This document shows, piece by piece, positions 1-5,618 of a DNA stretch of 5,618 bases. The notes below the pieces were generated by a model. The model worked only from the letters and a program-made list of their open reading frames with translations. It was not told the origin of the DNA and ran no database searches. The translations under genes were made by a program, and so were the position numbers. The stretch is from Pseudomonadota bacterium (GTDB taxonomy: Bacteria; Pseudomonadota; Alphaproteobacteria; Rhizobiales; Rhizobiaceae): contig JAEZHO010000118.1 of assembly GCA_023416545.1 (NCBI GenBank), positions 1-5,618 of the forward strand. Reading direction: 5' to 3'. The stretch's first letter is position 1; each line of letters opens with the position of its first letter.

Positions 1-375
1 CGCGACCTGAACCGCCTCTACGCGTCCGAGCCGGCGCTCCAGTACGGCGACCTTCATCCGGAGGGGTTCGAGTGGGCCGTGGGAGACGATGCGGAGAATT
101 CGATCTTCGGAATGCTGCGCTGGCCGCAGGATCGCGCGTCCTGCATTCTCGCCGTGTCCAACATGACGCCGGTCCCCCGCCACGGCTATCGCGTCGGCGT
201 GCCGCGCGCCGGCCGGTGGGAAGAGGTCCTGAACTCCGACGCCGCCTGCTACGGCGGCTCCAACCTCGGCAATGTCGAGGCCTGGACGGAGGCCGTCCCG
301 GCCCACGGGAAGGAGCAGTCCCTGCATCTGGTCCTGCCGCCGCTTTCCACCATCTACCTTCGCTGGAGAGGCTGA
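1..375 (+). CDS. glgB: 1,4-alpha-glucan branching enzyme, C-terminal fragment
   Basis: This is the last 124 residues of a cytosolic glycogen branching enzyme, which cuts alpha-1,4 glucan chains and re-attaches them through alpha-1,6 bonds. Frame 1 is open from the window edge to a TGA at 373-375. The visible part starts RDLNRLY, a segment just after the catalytic barrel, and continues with GFEW (about residues 22-25), SNMTPVPRHGYRVG (about 53-66), a W-EVLNSD segment, YGGSNLGN and the terminal LPPLSTIYLRW. All of these match the C-terminal beta-sandwich of GlgB as in Escherichia coli, recalled rather than searched. The catalytic domain (GH13) and N-terminal CBM48 region should lie left of the window, since the family is usually about 730 residues. 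No glgC or glgA follows; the next gene is convergent, so this is the 3' end of its transcription unit. The end looks intact. Whether it belongs to a classical glg operon or a trehalose/GlgE-type locus cannot be told from here. Confidence 0.95.
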   Translation, partial: RDLNRLYASEPALQYGDLHPEGFEWAVGDDAENSIFGMLRWPQDRASCILAVSNMTPVPRHGYRVGVPRAGRWEEVLNSDAACYGGSNLGNVEAWTEAVPAHGKEQSLHLVLPPLSTIYLRWRG

Positions 376-388
376 CGGTCGCTCAGCC
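370..388. other. Inverted repeat spanning the convergent stop codons of glgB and the cupin gene
   Basis: GGCTGA (370-375) and TCAGCC (383-388) are a perfect 6-base inverted repeat around a 7-base loop. The TGA stop of glgB lies in the left arm and the TGA stop of the minus-strand cupin gene lies in the right arm. A hairpin could form in both transcripts. Three of the six pairs arise automatically because both genes end in TGA, and neither strand has a T-run after it, so a role as a bidirectional terminator is only a possibility. Confidence 0.3.
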
Positions 389-880
389 GCCGTTGCCCCA
401 AAGCTCGCCGACGCCCTTGCCGCCGAGCGGATCGCTTTGCGGCAACGGAAGCGTTGCGATGATGCGAAGCCCCGCCTCTCCCGGCGCATTCCGCCGAAGG
501 TCCGGGTCCTGGCCCGGCGGATAGGCGCCGATCACCAGGAAATCGTCGCTGGCGGAAAGCCGGCAATGGCCGGTGCCGGCGGGCAGGATCAGGCAATCGC
601 CGGCGGACACCTCGACTTCCCGGCCCCCCGGCCCGCCCAGCATCACGACGCCCCGCCCGCGTGCGATCCCCAGCACCTCATGCGCCATGGTGTGATAGTG
701 GTGATAGTCGAAGATGCCGTTTCGCCAGATCCCCTGCCAGCCGTTGCGGGCAAAGGATCTCTCGAAGGTCGTCGCGAGATCGCGGCCTTCCGCCGGGATG
801 TCCTTGCAGACGATCACCGGCAGCACCGGATTGTTGGGAACCCAGCCGTTCTGCGAAAGCACGAAATGATCGATCACCAT
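383..880 (-). CDS. Small single-domain cupin protein (YjlB-like)
   Basis: A 165-residue protein with one cupin beta-barrel, likely cytosolic since no signal peptide is visible. Cupin motif 1 is clear: H61-x-H63-x4-E68-x6-G75. Motif 2 is also complete: G94-x5-P100-x-G102-x2-H105. His61, His63, Glu68 and His105 should bind one metal ion (commonly Mn, Fe, Ni or Zn in the superfamily). The N-terminal pattern, with residues NGWVPNNPVLPVIVCK before the barrel, resembles Bacillus subtilis YjlB-type cupins of unknown function; this is from memory. The substrate is unknown, and both enzymatic and sugar- or ligand-binding roles are possible. The ATG at 880 is chosen because GGAG at 888-891 lies 7 bases upstream. 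An ATG at 893, just after AAGGAG, is out of frame and only one base from that site. The gene is 70 bases downstream of the J-domain gene on the same strand and is probably the last of the cluster, ending 7 bases from the glgB stop. Confidence 0.85.
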   Translation of the reverse strand: MVIDHFVLSQNGWVPNNPVLPVIVCKDIPAEGRDLATTFERSFARNGWQGIWRNGIFDYHHYHTMAHEVLGIARGRGVVMLGGPGGREVEVSAGDCLILPAGTGHCRLSASDDFLVIGAYPPGQDPDLRRNAPGEAGLRIIATLPLPQSDPLGGKGVGELWGNGG

Positions 881-950
881 CTTCCCTCTCCATGCTCCTT
901 GCGCGGGCTAAGCCAGGAGGCGGGGCGACGGCCGCGACCAGTGGCGGCGG

Positions 951-1556
951 CTATTCGGCGGCGCTTTTCGCTTCCACCTCGATCTCGTAGGAATAGCCTT
1001 CCAGCATCTGGTAGGCCTGCTCGATGGTGGCGATCTGCACCTCGGCCTTGCCGATGGCCTCGGTGATCGAATCGCTGCGCGCCCGCATCATGCTGCCGAG
1101 GAAATCGGTTTCCGGCCGCCGTCCGATCCGGTCCATGTGGTTGCGTATCCGCGCCCTGTGCCTCTCCAGTTCAAGAATGTGGAAACGCACGTTGACGATC
1201 CTGTCGGTGAGCTTTCGCCGCATCGCGGCCACCGGATCGAAGCTGCCCGGCTCCCGCTCGTCGAGGATGAAGTCGTTGATCAGCCCCTCGAGCACCAGAA
1301 GTCCCTCGAGGTCCTTGGTGTCCGCCAATGTCGGGTCGTAGCCCGTCTCGTCGAAGACCTTGCGGCGCACGGGGTCGCAAAGCAGTTCGTACGAGGTCTT
1401 CAGCCTGGCGAAGGCGTCGATGTCGCCCCCGGTGTCCGGATGGGCGTTCTTGGCGCGCTTGCGATAAGCTGTCTTGACCTGTGCGGCATCGGCGTCGCGT
1501 TCGACACCGAGGGTCTCGTATGGATCGATCAACGTGTCCCACCTGATTTCGGCCAT
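951..1556 (-). CDS. J-domain protein (DnaJ-like co-chaperone) with helical C-terminal region
   Basis: A 201-residue protein whose first 75 or so residues are a J domain: DPYETLGV (11-18), the helix II segment QVKTAYRKRAKNAHP with the diagnostic HPD at 39-41, and helix III FARLKTSYELLCDPVRRKVFDETG (49-72). HPD is the motif by which J proteins stimulate ATP hydrolysis by Hsp70/DnaK, so a DnaK partner in the cytosol is expected. There is no Gly/Phe linker, no CxxCxGxG zinc repeats and no DnaJ C-terminal substrate domain, so it is a class C (type III) J protein, not the housekeeping DnaJ of about 380 residues. Residues 105-190 are charged, Leu/Ile-rich and probably helical, perhaps coiled coil (for example VRFHILELERHRARIRNHMDRI is split around 123-144), and have no function I recognise. 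No membrane segment is seen. The start is the only Met before the J domain; its GGAG at 1558-1561 is just one base from the ATG, which suggests modest translation. The gene lies between the PAP2 and cupin genes. Confidence 0.88.
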   Translation of the reverse strand: MAEIRWDTLIDPYETLGVERDADAAQVKTAYRKRAKNAHPDTGGDIDAFARLKTSYELLCDPVRRKVFDETGYDPTLADTKDLEGLLVLEGLINDFILDEREPGSFDPVAAMRRKLTDRIVNVRFHILELERHRARIRNHMDRIGRRPETDFLGSMMRARSDSITEAIGKAEVQIATIEQAYQMLEGYSYEIEVEAKSAAE

Positions 1557-1639
1557 GCTCCAGCCCGATCAAGGTCTAAAGGTTGATGCCGTTCCGCTCA
1601 AGCACGAACCTCGTTTTCCCCATCGGCGAGCTATCCGCC

Positions 1640-2347
1640 TTAGCCCGGTGTTTGGGCGATATAACGGCGGGCGACCAGCCAGCAGATCAGCGCCCAGGTC
1701 GCGCCCGCGCACCAGCCGCCGAGCACATCGGTCGGATAATGCACCCCGAGATAGACCCGGCTCAGGCCGATGATGAAGGTCAGGAAGACCGCAACCCCGA
1801 TCATGTAGAGCCGCGTCGCCCGCCTCGCCTCGCCGCGTGACAGAAGCGCGCCCAGCGTCAGGTAGGTCGCCGCCGCCAGCATGGCGTGGCCGCTCGGGAA
1901 GCTCAGGTCGTGGACCTCGACGAGATGGGGCACGATGTCCGGCCGGGGACGCGCGACGCCGAGTTTCAGCAGCGCGCTCAATATCCAGCCGCCGACCACG
2001 GCGGCGAAGGTGAAGACGGCGATGGCCCGGCGTTTGGCCAGAAGAAGGTAGCCGGTGATGATGACCGTCATCAGCGACAGCACGGCCGTGCCGCCGAGCG
2101 CGGTGATGTCGTCCATGGCATGGGGAAGCCAGAAGGGACCGATCGGCCTGTGCAGGTCGTCCGACTGCCGCAGCAGGAGAAGGATGCTCTCGTCGAAGGC
2201 GCGCGTGTCGCCCTCCATCACCTCTCCGGTCAGTTGCAGGAAGACGAAAAGCCCGCCGGCAGCGGCCGCGAAGAGAATGAGGGTCGCCGGCTCGAAGGTC
2301 ATGATCCGGTCGATGAGCTTGCGGCCGACCTGCCGATGAAACTCCAT
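1640..2347 (-). CDS. PAP2-family membrane phosphatase
   Basis: A 235-residue integral membrane protein of the PAP2 (phosphatidic acid phosphatase type 2) superfamily. The three signature motifs are complete: K128-x6-R135-P136, P151-S-G-H154 and S196-R197-x5-H203-x3-D207. His203 is the expected nucleophile, His154 the acid and Asp207 its partner. Hydrophobic stretches at about 20-40, 83-103, 108-128, 155-170, 181-198 and 208-228 fit the usual six-helix fold with the active site facing the periplasm. Likely substrates are lipid phosphates such as phosphatidic acid, phosphatidylglycerol phosphate or undecaprenyl pyrophosphate; the sequence does not distinguish them. The length is normal for the family. 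The ATG at 2347 is preceded by AGGGGAG (2354-2360) with 6 bases between. It starts 29 bases after the DUF1206 stop, which suggests co-transcription and a shared membrane context. Confidence 0.93.
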   Translation of the reverse strand: MEFHRQVGRKLIDRIMTFEPATLILFAAAAGGLFVFLQLTGEVMEGDTRAFDESILLLLRQSDDLHRPIGPFWLPHAMDDITALGGTAVLSLMTVIITGYLLLAKRRAIAVFTFAAVVGGWILSALLKLGVARPRPDIVPHLVEVHDLSFPSGHAMLAAATYLTLGALLSRGEARRATRLYMIGVAVFLTFIIGLSRVYLGVHYPTDVLGGWCAGATWALICWLVARRYIAQTPG

Positions 2348-2376
2348 TCTTCACTCCCCTGGATTATCACCGACGC

Positions 2377-3201
2377 TCACGTCCGCAGGACGCGCCCGGC
2401 ATCACTTAAGGACGGTTCGCGGATAATGCGATATCTCGCCTCGATCAGGCCATAGGCCCCGAAGGCAAAAAGTCCGAGGGCAGCCAGACCGTAGAGCGGT
2501 CCGCCGAACGGCAGGCTTCGCACCCAGGTGAGCGCATCCGACGTGCTTCCCGCCTGGCCGGCATCGACGGCCCAGGCTGCGAACAGGAAGAACCCGCCGA
2601 CGATGACGAAGATCGCGCCACGGGCGGCAAGACCGTACATGCACAGAAGATCGAGGAGACGCTTGTGCCGGCCGGCGATGCGGACGAACTTCTCGTAGCC
2701 TCTCGTGACCCCCTTGTGGACCTGCACGCCGCCGGCGCAGACCACCGCCAGGCCAACCGCCGCCACGAGATAGGGGCCGAACGGTTGCTCCATCAGCCAG
2801 TTGGTCCAGCTCTCCCGGCTGTTGCCGGCGCCATCGCCGAGGGAGATCTTCAGCGCCTGCCCGATGGCATAGGCGGCAAGGCCGGTATAGGTGGCGGCGC
2901 TCACGAGGAGAGCCGCGCGGATCACCAGCCCCTTGGCATCGTTTTCCTGATGGTCGGCGTCGAGAAGAGCCTGGGCCAGCCGCCAGACGATGAAGAAGAC
3001 CAGCCCGATCCCGATCAGCCCCAGCCACGCCGCGCCGAGGGGCTGCTCCAGAACCAGCTTCAGCGCGGATTGCGAATCCGCCTCCCCGCCCCCGACCGTC
3101 GAAAGCAGCGCCATGCCGCCCACGAGGATGTAGACGATGCCCCGCGCCGCATAGCCGAAGCGCGCAAGCCACTCGAACCGCAGTTGATCCCGCATCCGCA
3201 T
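2377..3201 (-). CDS. DUF1206 family membrane protein
   Basis: A 274-residue polytopic membrane protein of unknown function that matches the DUF1206 family (recognised from memory). It consists of three copies of one unit, at about residues 11-82, 93-165 and 183-258. Each unit has a first helix starting with an aromatic/Gly-Ala pattern (GYAARGIVYILVGG, TYTGLAAYAIG, GLAARGAIFVIVGG), a short polar loop, a conserved P-[LF]-G turn (54-56, 140-142, 231-233) and a second Gly-rich helix. This gives about six transmembrane helices. No catalytic residues are evident. Positive residues are concentrated at the N-terminus and in the loop at 163-182, so both are probably cytoplasmic. The second Met (position 3195) is an alternative start with better ribosome-site spacing. 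The gene lies 112 bases after the gguB stop at 3314, and 29 bases before the PAP2 gene. The neighbouring PAP2 and J-domain genes suggest, but do not show, an envelope or stress role. Confidence 0.9.
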   Translation of the reverse strand: MRMRDQLRFEWLARFGYAARGIVYILVGGMALLSTVGGGEADSQSALKLVLEQPLGAAWLGLIGIGLVFFIVWRLAQALLDADHQENDAKGLVIRAALLVSAATYTGLAAYAIGQALKISLGDGAGNSRESWTNWLMEQPFGPYLVAAVGLAVVCAGGVQVHKGVTRGYEKFVRIAGRHKRLLDLLCMYGLAARGAIFVIVGGFFLFAAWAVDAGQAGSTSDALTWVRSLPFGGPLYGLAALGLFAFGAYGLIEARYRIIREPSLSDAGRVLRT

Positions 3202-3210
3202 TCTCCCTTT
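3202..3210 (-). promoter_or_regulatory. Ribosome binding site of the DUF1206 gene that leaves the start ambiguous
   Basis: On the minus strand AAAGGGAGA is followed directly by two in-frame ATG codons, at 3201-3199 and 3195-3193. The AGGGAG core (3203-3208) is 1 base from the first ATG and 7 bases from the second. If that core is the site, the second ATG is favoured and the protein would be 272 residues. Pairing through AAAGG (3206-3210) would instead give 4 bases to the first ATG. The difference is only two residues. Confidence 0.5.
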
Positions 3211-3235
3211 GAGACAGGCGAACGCGCAGCCCTGC

Positions 3236-3273
3236 GGCCGGTTCCGGCATCGGCCGGCCCCGGTTGCGGGACC
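3236..3273 (-). terminator. GC-rich hairpin region downstream of gguB, possible terminator
   Basis: On the minus strand GGTCCCG (3273-3267), loop CAAC, CGGGGCC (3262-3256) forms a 7-pair stem with one G-U pair; the same stem has a mismatch on the plus strand, so it fits a minus-strand transcript best. A second stem, GGCCGG/CCGGCC at 3236-3241 and 3254-3259, shares bases 3256-3259 with the first, so the two cannot form together. No U-run follows, so this is not a classic intrinsic terminator. It lies between the gguB stop (3314) and the DUF1206 start (3201), where a transcript boundary would be expected. Confidence 0.3.
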
Positions 3274-3313
3274 GTGCAGGTACTTTTCAGCGGAGGCCCG
3301 GCCCTATCCCCTC

Positions 3314-4504
3314 TCAGCGGCGCTGGTTGTAGACGTCGACGCAGACCGCCCCGAGCAGGACGAGCCCCTTGATCACCTGCTGGTAGTCGATGCCGATGCC
3401 GAGGATCGACATGCCGTTGTTCATCACGCCCATGATGAATGCGCCGATCACCGCGCCGGTGACCTTGCCGACGCCGCCATAGGCCGACGCGCCGCCGATG
3501 AAGCATGCGGCGATGACGTCGAGTTCGAAGCCGAGGCCGGCCTTCGGAGTGGCCGTGTTCAGGCGCGCCGCGAAGACGAGGCCCGCCAGCGCGGCCAGCA
3601 CGCCCATGTTGACGAAGGTGAAGAAGGTCAGCCGCGCCGTCTTGATCCCGGAGAGCGCCGCCGCCTTCTCGTTGCCGCCCACCGCATAGATCTGGCGCCC
3701 GAGGATCGTCCGGTTGGTGAAGAAGGCGTAAGCCGCGATCAGGAGCGCCATGATGATCAGGACGTTCGGCATGCCGCGATGCGAGGAGATGAGGTAGGCG
3801 ATGTAGCCGACGATCGCGAACATCACGACGTTCTTGGCGAGGAAGAAGCCGAACGGCTCCGTCTCGACATCGTGCGAGATGCGGCGTGCGCGGCCCTTGA
3901 AGTTCTGCCAGACCAGGAGCCCGGCTAGCCCCAGTCCGAGGATCAGCGACGTGACGTAGAGCCCGTTCGCGGCGGTGATAAGTTCCGGAATGTAGCCGGA
4001 GGAGAGCTTCTGGAACGTCGGATCGAACGGCCCGATCGAGCGACCGCTCAGGACGGCGATCATCAGGCCCCGGAAGACCAGCATGCCCGCGAGCGTGACG
4101 ATGAACGACGGGATCTTGAAATAGGCGACCCAGAAGCCCTGCATCGCCCCGATCAGGCCGCCCAGCGCAAGGCACAGCACGCCCGCCACGACGAAGTTCA
4201 TGTCGTACTGGACCATCATCACCGCGGCGACCGCGCCGATGAATCCGGCGACGGACCCGACCGACAGGTCGATGTGGCCGGTCACGATCACCATCAGCAT
4301 GCCGAGCGCCATGATGACGATGTAGCTGTTCTGCAGGATGATGTTGGTGACGTTGAGCGGTTTCAGGATCACGCCGCCGGTGGCGAAATAGAAGAACGCC
4401 ACGATCGCGAGCAGCGACATCATCATCCCGTACTCGCGAAGGTTTTCCTTCCAGAATCCGGCGCCCCGCTGCGGCGACGTCATCGTGTTTGGCGGGTTGC
4501 TCAT
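3314..4504 (-). CDS. gguB: Multiple-monosaccharide ABC transporter permease
   Basis: A 396-residue inner-membrane permease of the BPD_transp_2 type (RbsC/XylH-like), which forms the sugar channel energised by GguA. It contains many hydrophobic helices (for example 27-45, 57-75, 86-98, 104-123, 134-153, 182-199, 224-240, 247-262, 293-313, 345-361 and 377-390). Family landmarks are GHIDLSVGS (76-84), the cytoplasmic coupling loop GRQIYAVGGNEKAAALSGI (269-287) and GLGFELDVIAACFIGGAS followed by YGGVGKVTGAVIGA (323-354). The insert between helices at about 201-220 (KGRARRISHDVETEPFGF) is typical of the longer GguB/XylH-type permeases. The start at 4504 is chosen because AAGGAG at 4513-4518 lies 8 bases upstream and its ATG overlaps the gguA stop in an ATGA, implying translational coupling. 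The same frame stays open upstream inside gguA, but that extension has no membrane-protein character. Expected cargo is galactose, glucose, arabinose, xylose or similar sugars, by analogy with the ChvE-GguAB system. No gguC follows. Confidence 0.95.
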   Translation of the reverse strand: MSNPPNTMTSPQRGAGFWKENLREYGMMMSLLAIVAFFYFATGGVILKPLNVTNIILQNSYIVIMALGMLMVIVTGHIDLSVGSVAGFIGAVAAVMMVQYDMNFVVAGVLCLALGGLIGAMQGFWVAYFKIPSFIVTLAGMLVFRGLMIAVLSGRSIGPFDPTFQKLSSGYIPELITAANGLYVTSLILGLGLAGLLVWQNFKGRARRISHDVETEPFGFFLAKNVVMFAIVGYIAYLISSHRGMPNVLIIMALLIAAYAFFTNRTILGRQIYAVGGNEKAAALSGIKTARLTFFTFVNMGVLAALAGLVFAARLNTATPKAGLGFELDVIAACFIGGASAYGGVGKVTGAVIGAFIMGVMNNGMSILGIGIDYQQVIKGLVLLGAVCVDVYNQRR

Positions 4505-5618
4505 TCTTCCCTCTCCTTGCGGCGCATGATGGCACGCATGATGTTTTCCTGTGTGGCCTCCGCTCCGGCCACCTCGCCGACGAAATCGCCCTCGTGCATC
4601 ACCATGATCCGGTCGCAGATGCCGATGAGTTCGGGCATTTCGGAGGAGATCACGACGACGCCCTTTCCGGCCCCGGCCAGCTCGTTGATGATCGAATAGA
4701 TCTCGTATTTCGCGCCCACGTCGATGCCGCGGGTCGGCTCGTCGAGGATCAGCACGTCCGGGTGGGTGAACAGCCATTTCGACAGCACCACCTTCTGCTG
4801 GTTGCCGCCCGAAAGCTTGCCGGTCTCCTGGTAGACGTTGTGGCTGCGTATCCGCATGCGGCTGCGGAATTCCTGCGCCACCTTCATTTCGCGGATGTCG
4901 TCGATGACGCCGCGCGAGGAAACGCCGCCCAGATGGGCGAGCGTGATGTTCTTGCGGATATCCTCCGACAGGATCAGCCCGAGATGCTTGCGGTCTTCCG
5001 TGACATAGGCAAGCCCCGCCTTGATTGCCCGGTGGACGTCGGAGAGGTCGGCGTCCCGGCCGTGCAGGCGCACGGTGCCGGTGATGTCGCGCCCCCAGGA
5101 GCGGCCGAAGAGGCTCATGGCGAACTCGGTGCGGCCGGCGCCCATCAGCCCGGCAATACCCACGACCTCGCCGGCCCGCACCCGCATCGAGACGTTCTTC
5201 ACCACATGCCGTTCGGCATGCTGCGGGTGGTAGACCGACCAGTCCTTCACCTCGAAGATCACGTCGCCGATTTTCGGCTCGCGCTTGGGATAGCGGCTCT
5301 CCATGTCGCGATCGACCATCCGCCGGATGATCTCGTCCTCTTCGACAACGCCTTCGTGGCAATCGAGCGTGCCGTCGCTGCGGCCGTCGCGCAGCACCGT
5401 GATGCGGTCGGCGACCGCCGAAATCTCGTTCAGCTTGTGGGAGATGAGGATCGAGGTGATGCCGTGCTCGCGGAATTCCTTCAGGAGTTCAAGAAGCGCC
5501 GCGCTGTCCCTCTCGTTCAGGCTGGCGGTCGGCTCGTCGAGGATCAGCAGGCGCACGTCCTTCGACAGCGCCTTGGCGATCTCGACCAGTTGCTGCTTGC
5601 CCACGCCGATATTGGTGA
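4501..5618 (-). CDS. gguA: Multiple-monosaccharide ABC transporter ATP-binding protein, N-terminus missing
   Basis: The C-terminal 371 or so residues of a two-domain sugar ABC ATPase, cut by the right window edge; family members are about 510 residues, so roughly 140 residues with the first Walker A are outside. The visible frame begins TNIGVGKQQLVEIAKALS, where the first domain's signature is IGVGKQQ instead of LSGGQ. Counting from that Thr, Walker B LILDEP is at 24-29 and the H-loop His is in ISHKLNEI (about 58-65). The second domain has a Walker A GLMGAGRTE (156-164) in which Arg replaces the usual Lys, a normal LSGGNQQ signature (268-274) and Walker B LILDEP (289-294), followed by TRGIDVGAKYEIY. 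This asymmetry is normal in RbsA/GguA-type proteins. The linker DWSVYHPQHAERHVVKNVS is characteristic of GguA as I recall it. It acts at the cytoplasmic face of the membrane with GguB; the gene ends in an ATGA overlap with gguB. A GTG at 5604 is internal, not the start. Confidence 0.95.
   Translation of the reverse strand, partial: TNIGVGKQQLVEIAKALSKDVRLLILDEPTASLNERDSAALLELLKEFREHGITSILISHKLNEISAVADRITVLRDGRSDGTLDCHEGVVEEDEIIRRMVDRDMESRYPKREPKIGDVIFEVKDWSVYHPQHAERHVVKNVSMRVRAGEVVGIAGLMGAGRTEFAMSLFGRSWGRDITGTVRLHGRDADLSDVHRAIKAGLAYVTEDRKHLGLILSEDIRKNITLAHLGGVSSRGVIDDIREMKVAQEFRSRMRIRSHNVYQETGKLSGGNQQKVVLSKWLFTHPDVLILDEPTRGIDVGAKYEIYSIINELAGAGKGVVVISSEMPELIGICDRIMVMHEGDFVGEVAGAEATQENIMRAIMRRKEREE

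Noticed and set aside
678..893. Alternative minus-strand start at 893 directly after AAGGAG, opening a 71-codon frame inside the cupin gene.
   Set aside because: It is out of frame with the cupin motifs, its ATG is only one base from the site, and its product has no recognisable features.
272..1066. Plus-strand open frame of 264 codons over the glgB end and the cupin gene.
   Set aside because: It overlaps the glgB reading frame and the whole cupin gene, which has complete cupin motifs; the translation has shadow-like composition.
1579..1606. Weak promoter-like pair TTGAGC and TTTAGA on the minus strand before the J-domain gene.
   Set aside because: The spacing is about 15 bases and the second box fits poorly, so it is not distinguishable from background.
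1576..1623. A 15-codon minus-strand open frame (MGKTRFVLERNGINL) in the gap between the PAP2 and J-domain genes.
   Set aside because: It reads plausibly as protein but lacks a ribosome binding site, is very short and could arise by chance; conservation in relatives would be needed to revive it.
2665..3372. Long plus-strand open frame of 235 codons opposite the DUF1206 gene.
   Set aside because: It is antisense to a clear membrane protein gene, runs past both of its ends, has charged low-complexity composition typical of GC-rich shadow frames, and shows no recognisable domain.
3209..3928. Long plus-strand open frame of 239 codons opposite gguB.
   Set aside because: The Asp/Glu/Arg/His-rich translation is the usual antisense reading of a hydrophobic permease gene in GC-rich DNA; no family features.
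4505..5362. Upstream extension of the gguB frame, which could suggest a much larger fusion protein.
   Set aside because: The extension overlaps gguA on the same strand in another frame and is Arg/Pro/Gly-rich without any motif. The ATGA overlap and a well-placed AAGGAG mark 4504 as the true start.

Overview
The window is GC-rich and looks like an alphaproteobacterial chromosome, most likely Hyphomicrobiales (Rhizobiales). The main reasons are a GguA/GguB sugar ABC transporter of the type first described next to ChvE in Agrobacterium, the presence of DUF1206 and PAP2 membrane proteins, and strongly G/C-biased codon use throughout. No RNA gene, mobile element, CRISPR array or phage-like segment was seen, and no stretch over 300 bases lacks a gene.

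Layout. On the plus strand, positions 1-375 are the last 124 codons of a glycogen branching enzyme (glgB), whose beginning lies left of the window. Everything else reads on the minus strand. From the right edge leftwards in transcription order, the genes are gguA (sugar ABC ATPase, N-terminus outside the window), gguB (permease, 4-base ATGA overlap with gguA), a 109-base gap with GC-rich hairpins, a DUF1206 membrane protein, a PAP2 phosphatase (29-base gap), a J-domain protein (83-base gap) and a small cupin (70-base gap). The cupin converges on glgB, with only 7 bases between the two stop codons.

Function. gguA and gguB would form the ATP-driven membrane part of an importer for several monosaccharides. 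Its periplasmic binding protein (ChvE-like) is expected upstream, outside the window. DUF1206, PAP2, the J-domain protein and the cupin follow on the same strand with short gaps and could be one transcript. They combine two membrane proteins, a DnaK co-chaperone candidate and a metal-binding cupin, but no shared pathway can be proven from sequence. glgB belongs to a separate glycogen or alpha-glucan locus that ends here.

I found no convincing undescribed system. The points most worth a second look are the DUF1206-PAP2-J-domain-cupin cluster, the unusual J-domain protein, and the small secondary-structure features at the two transcription-unit boundaries.
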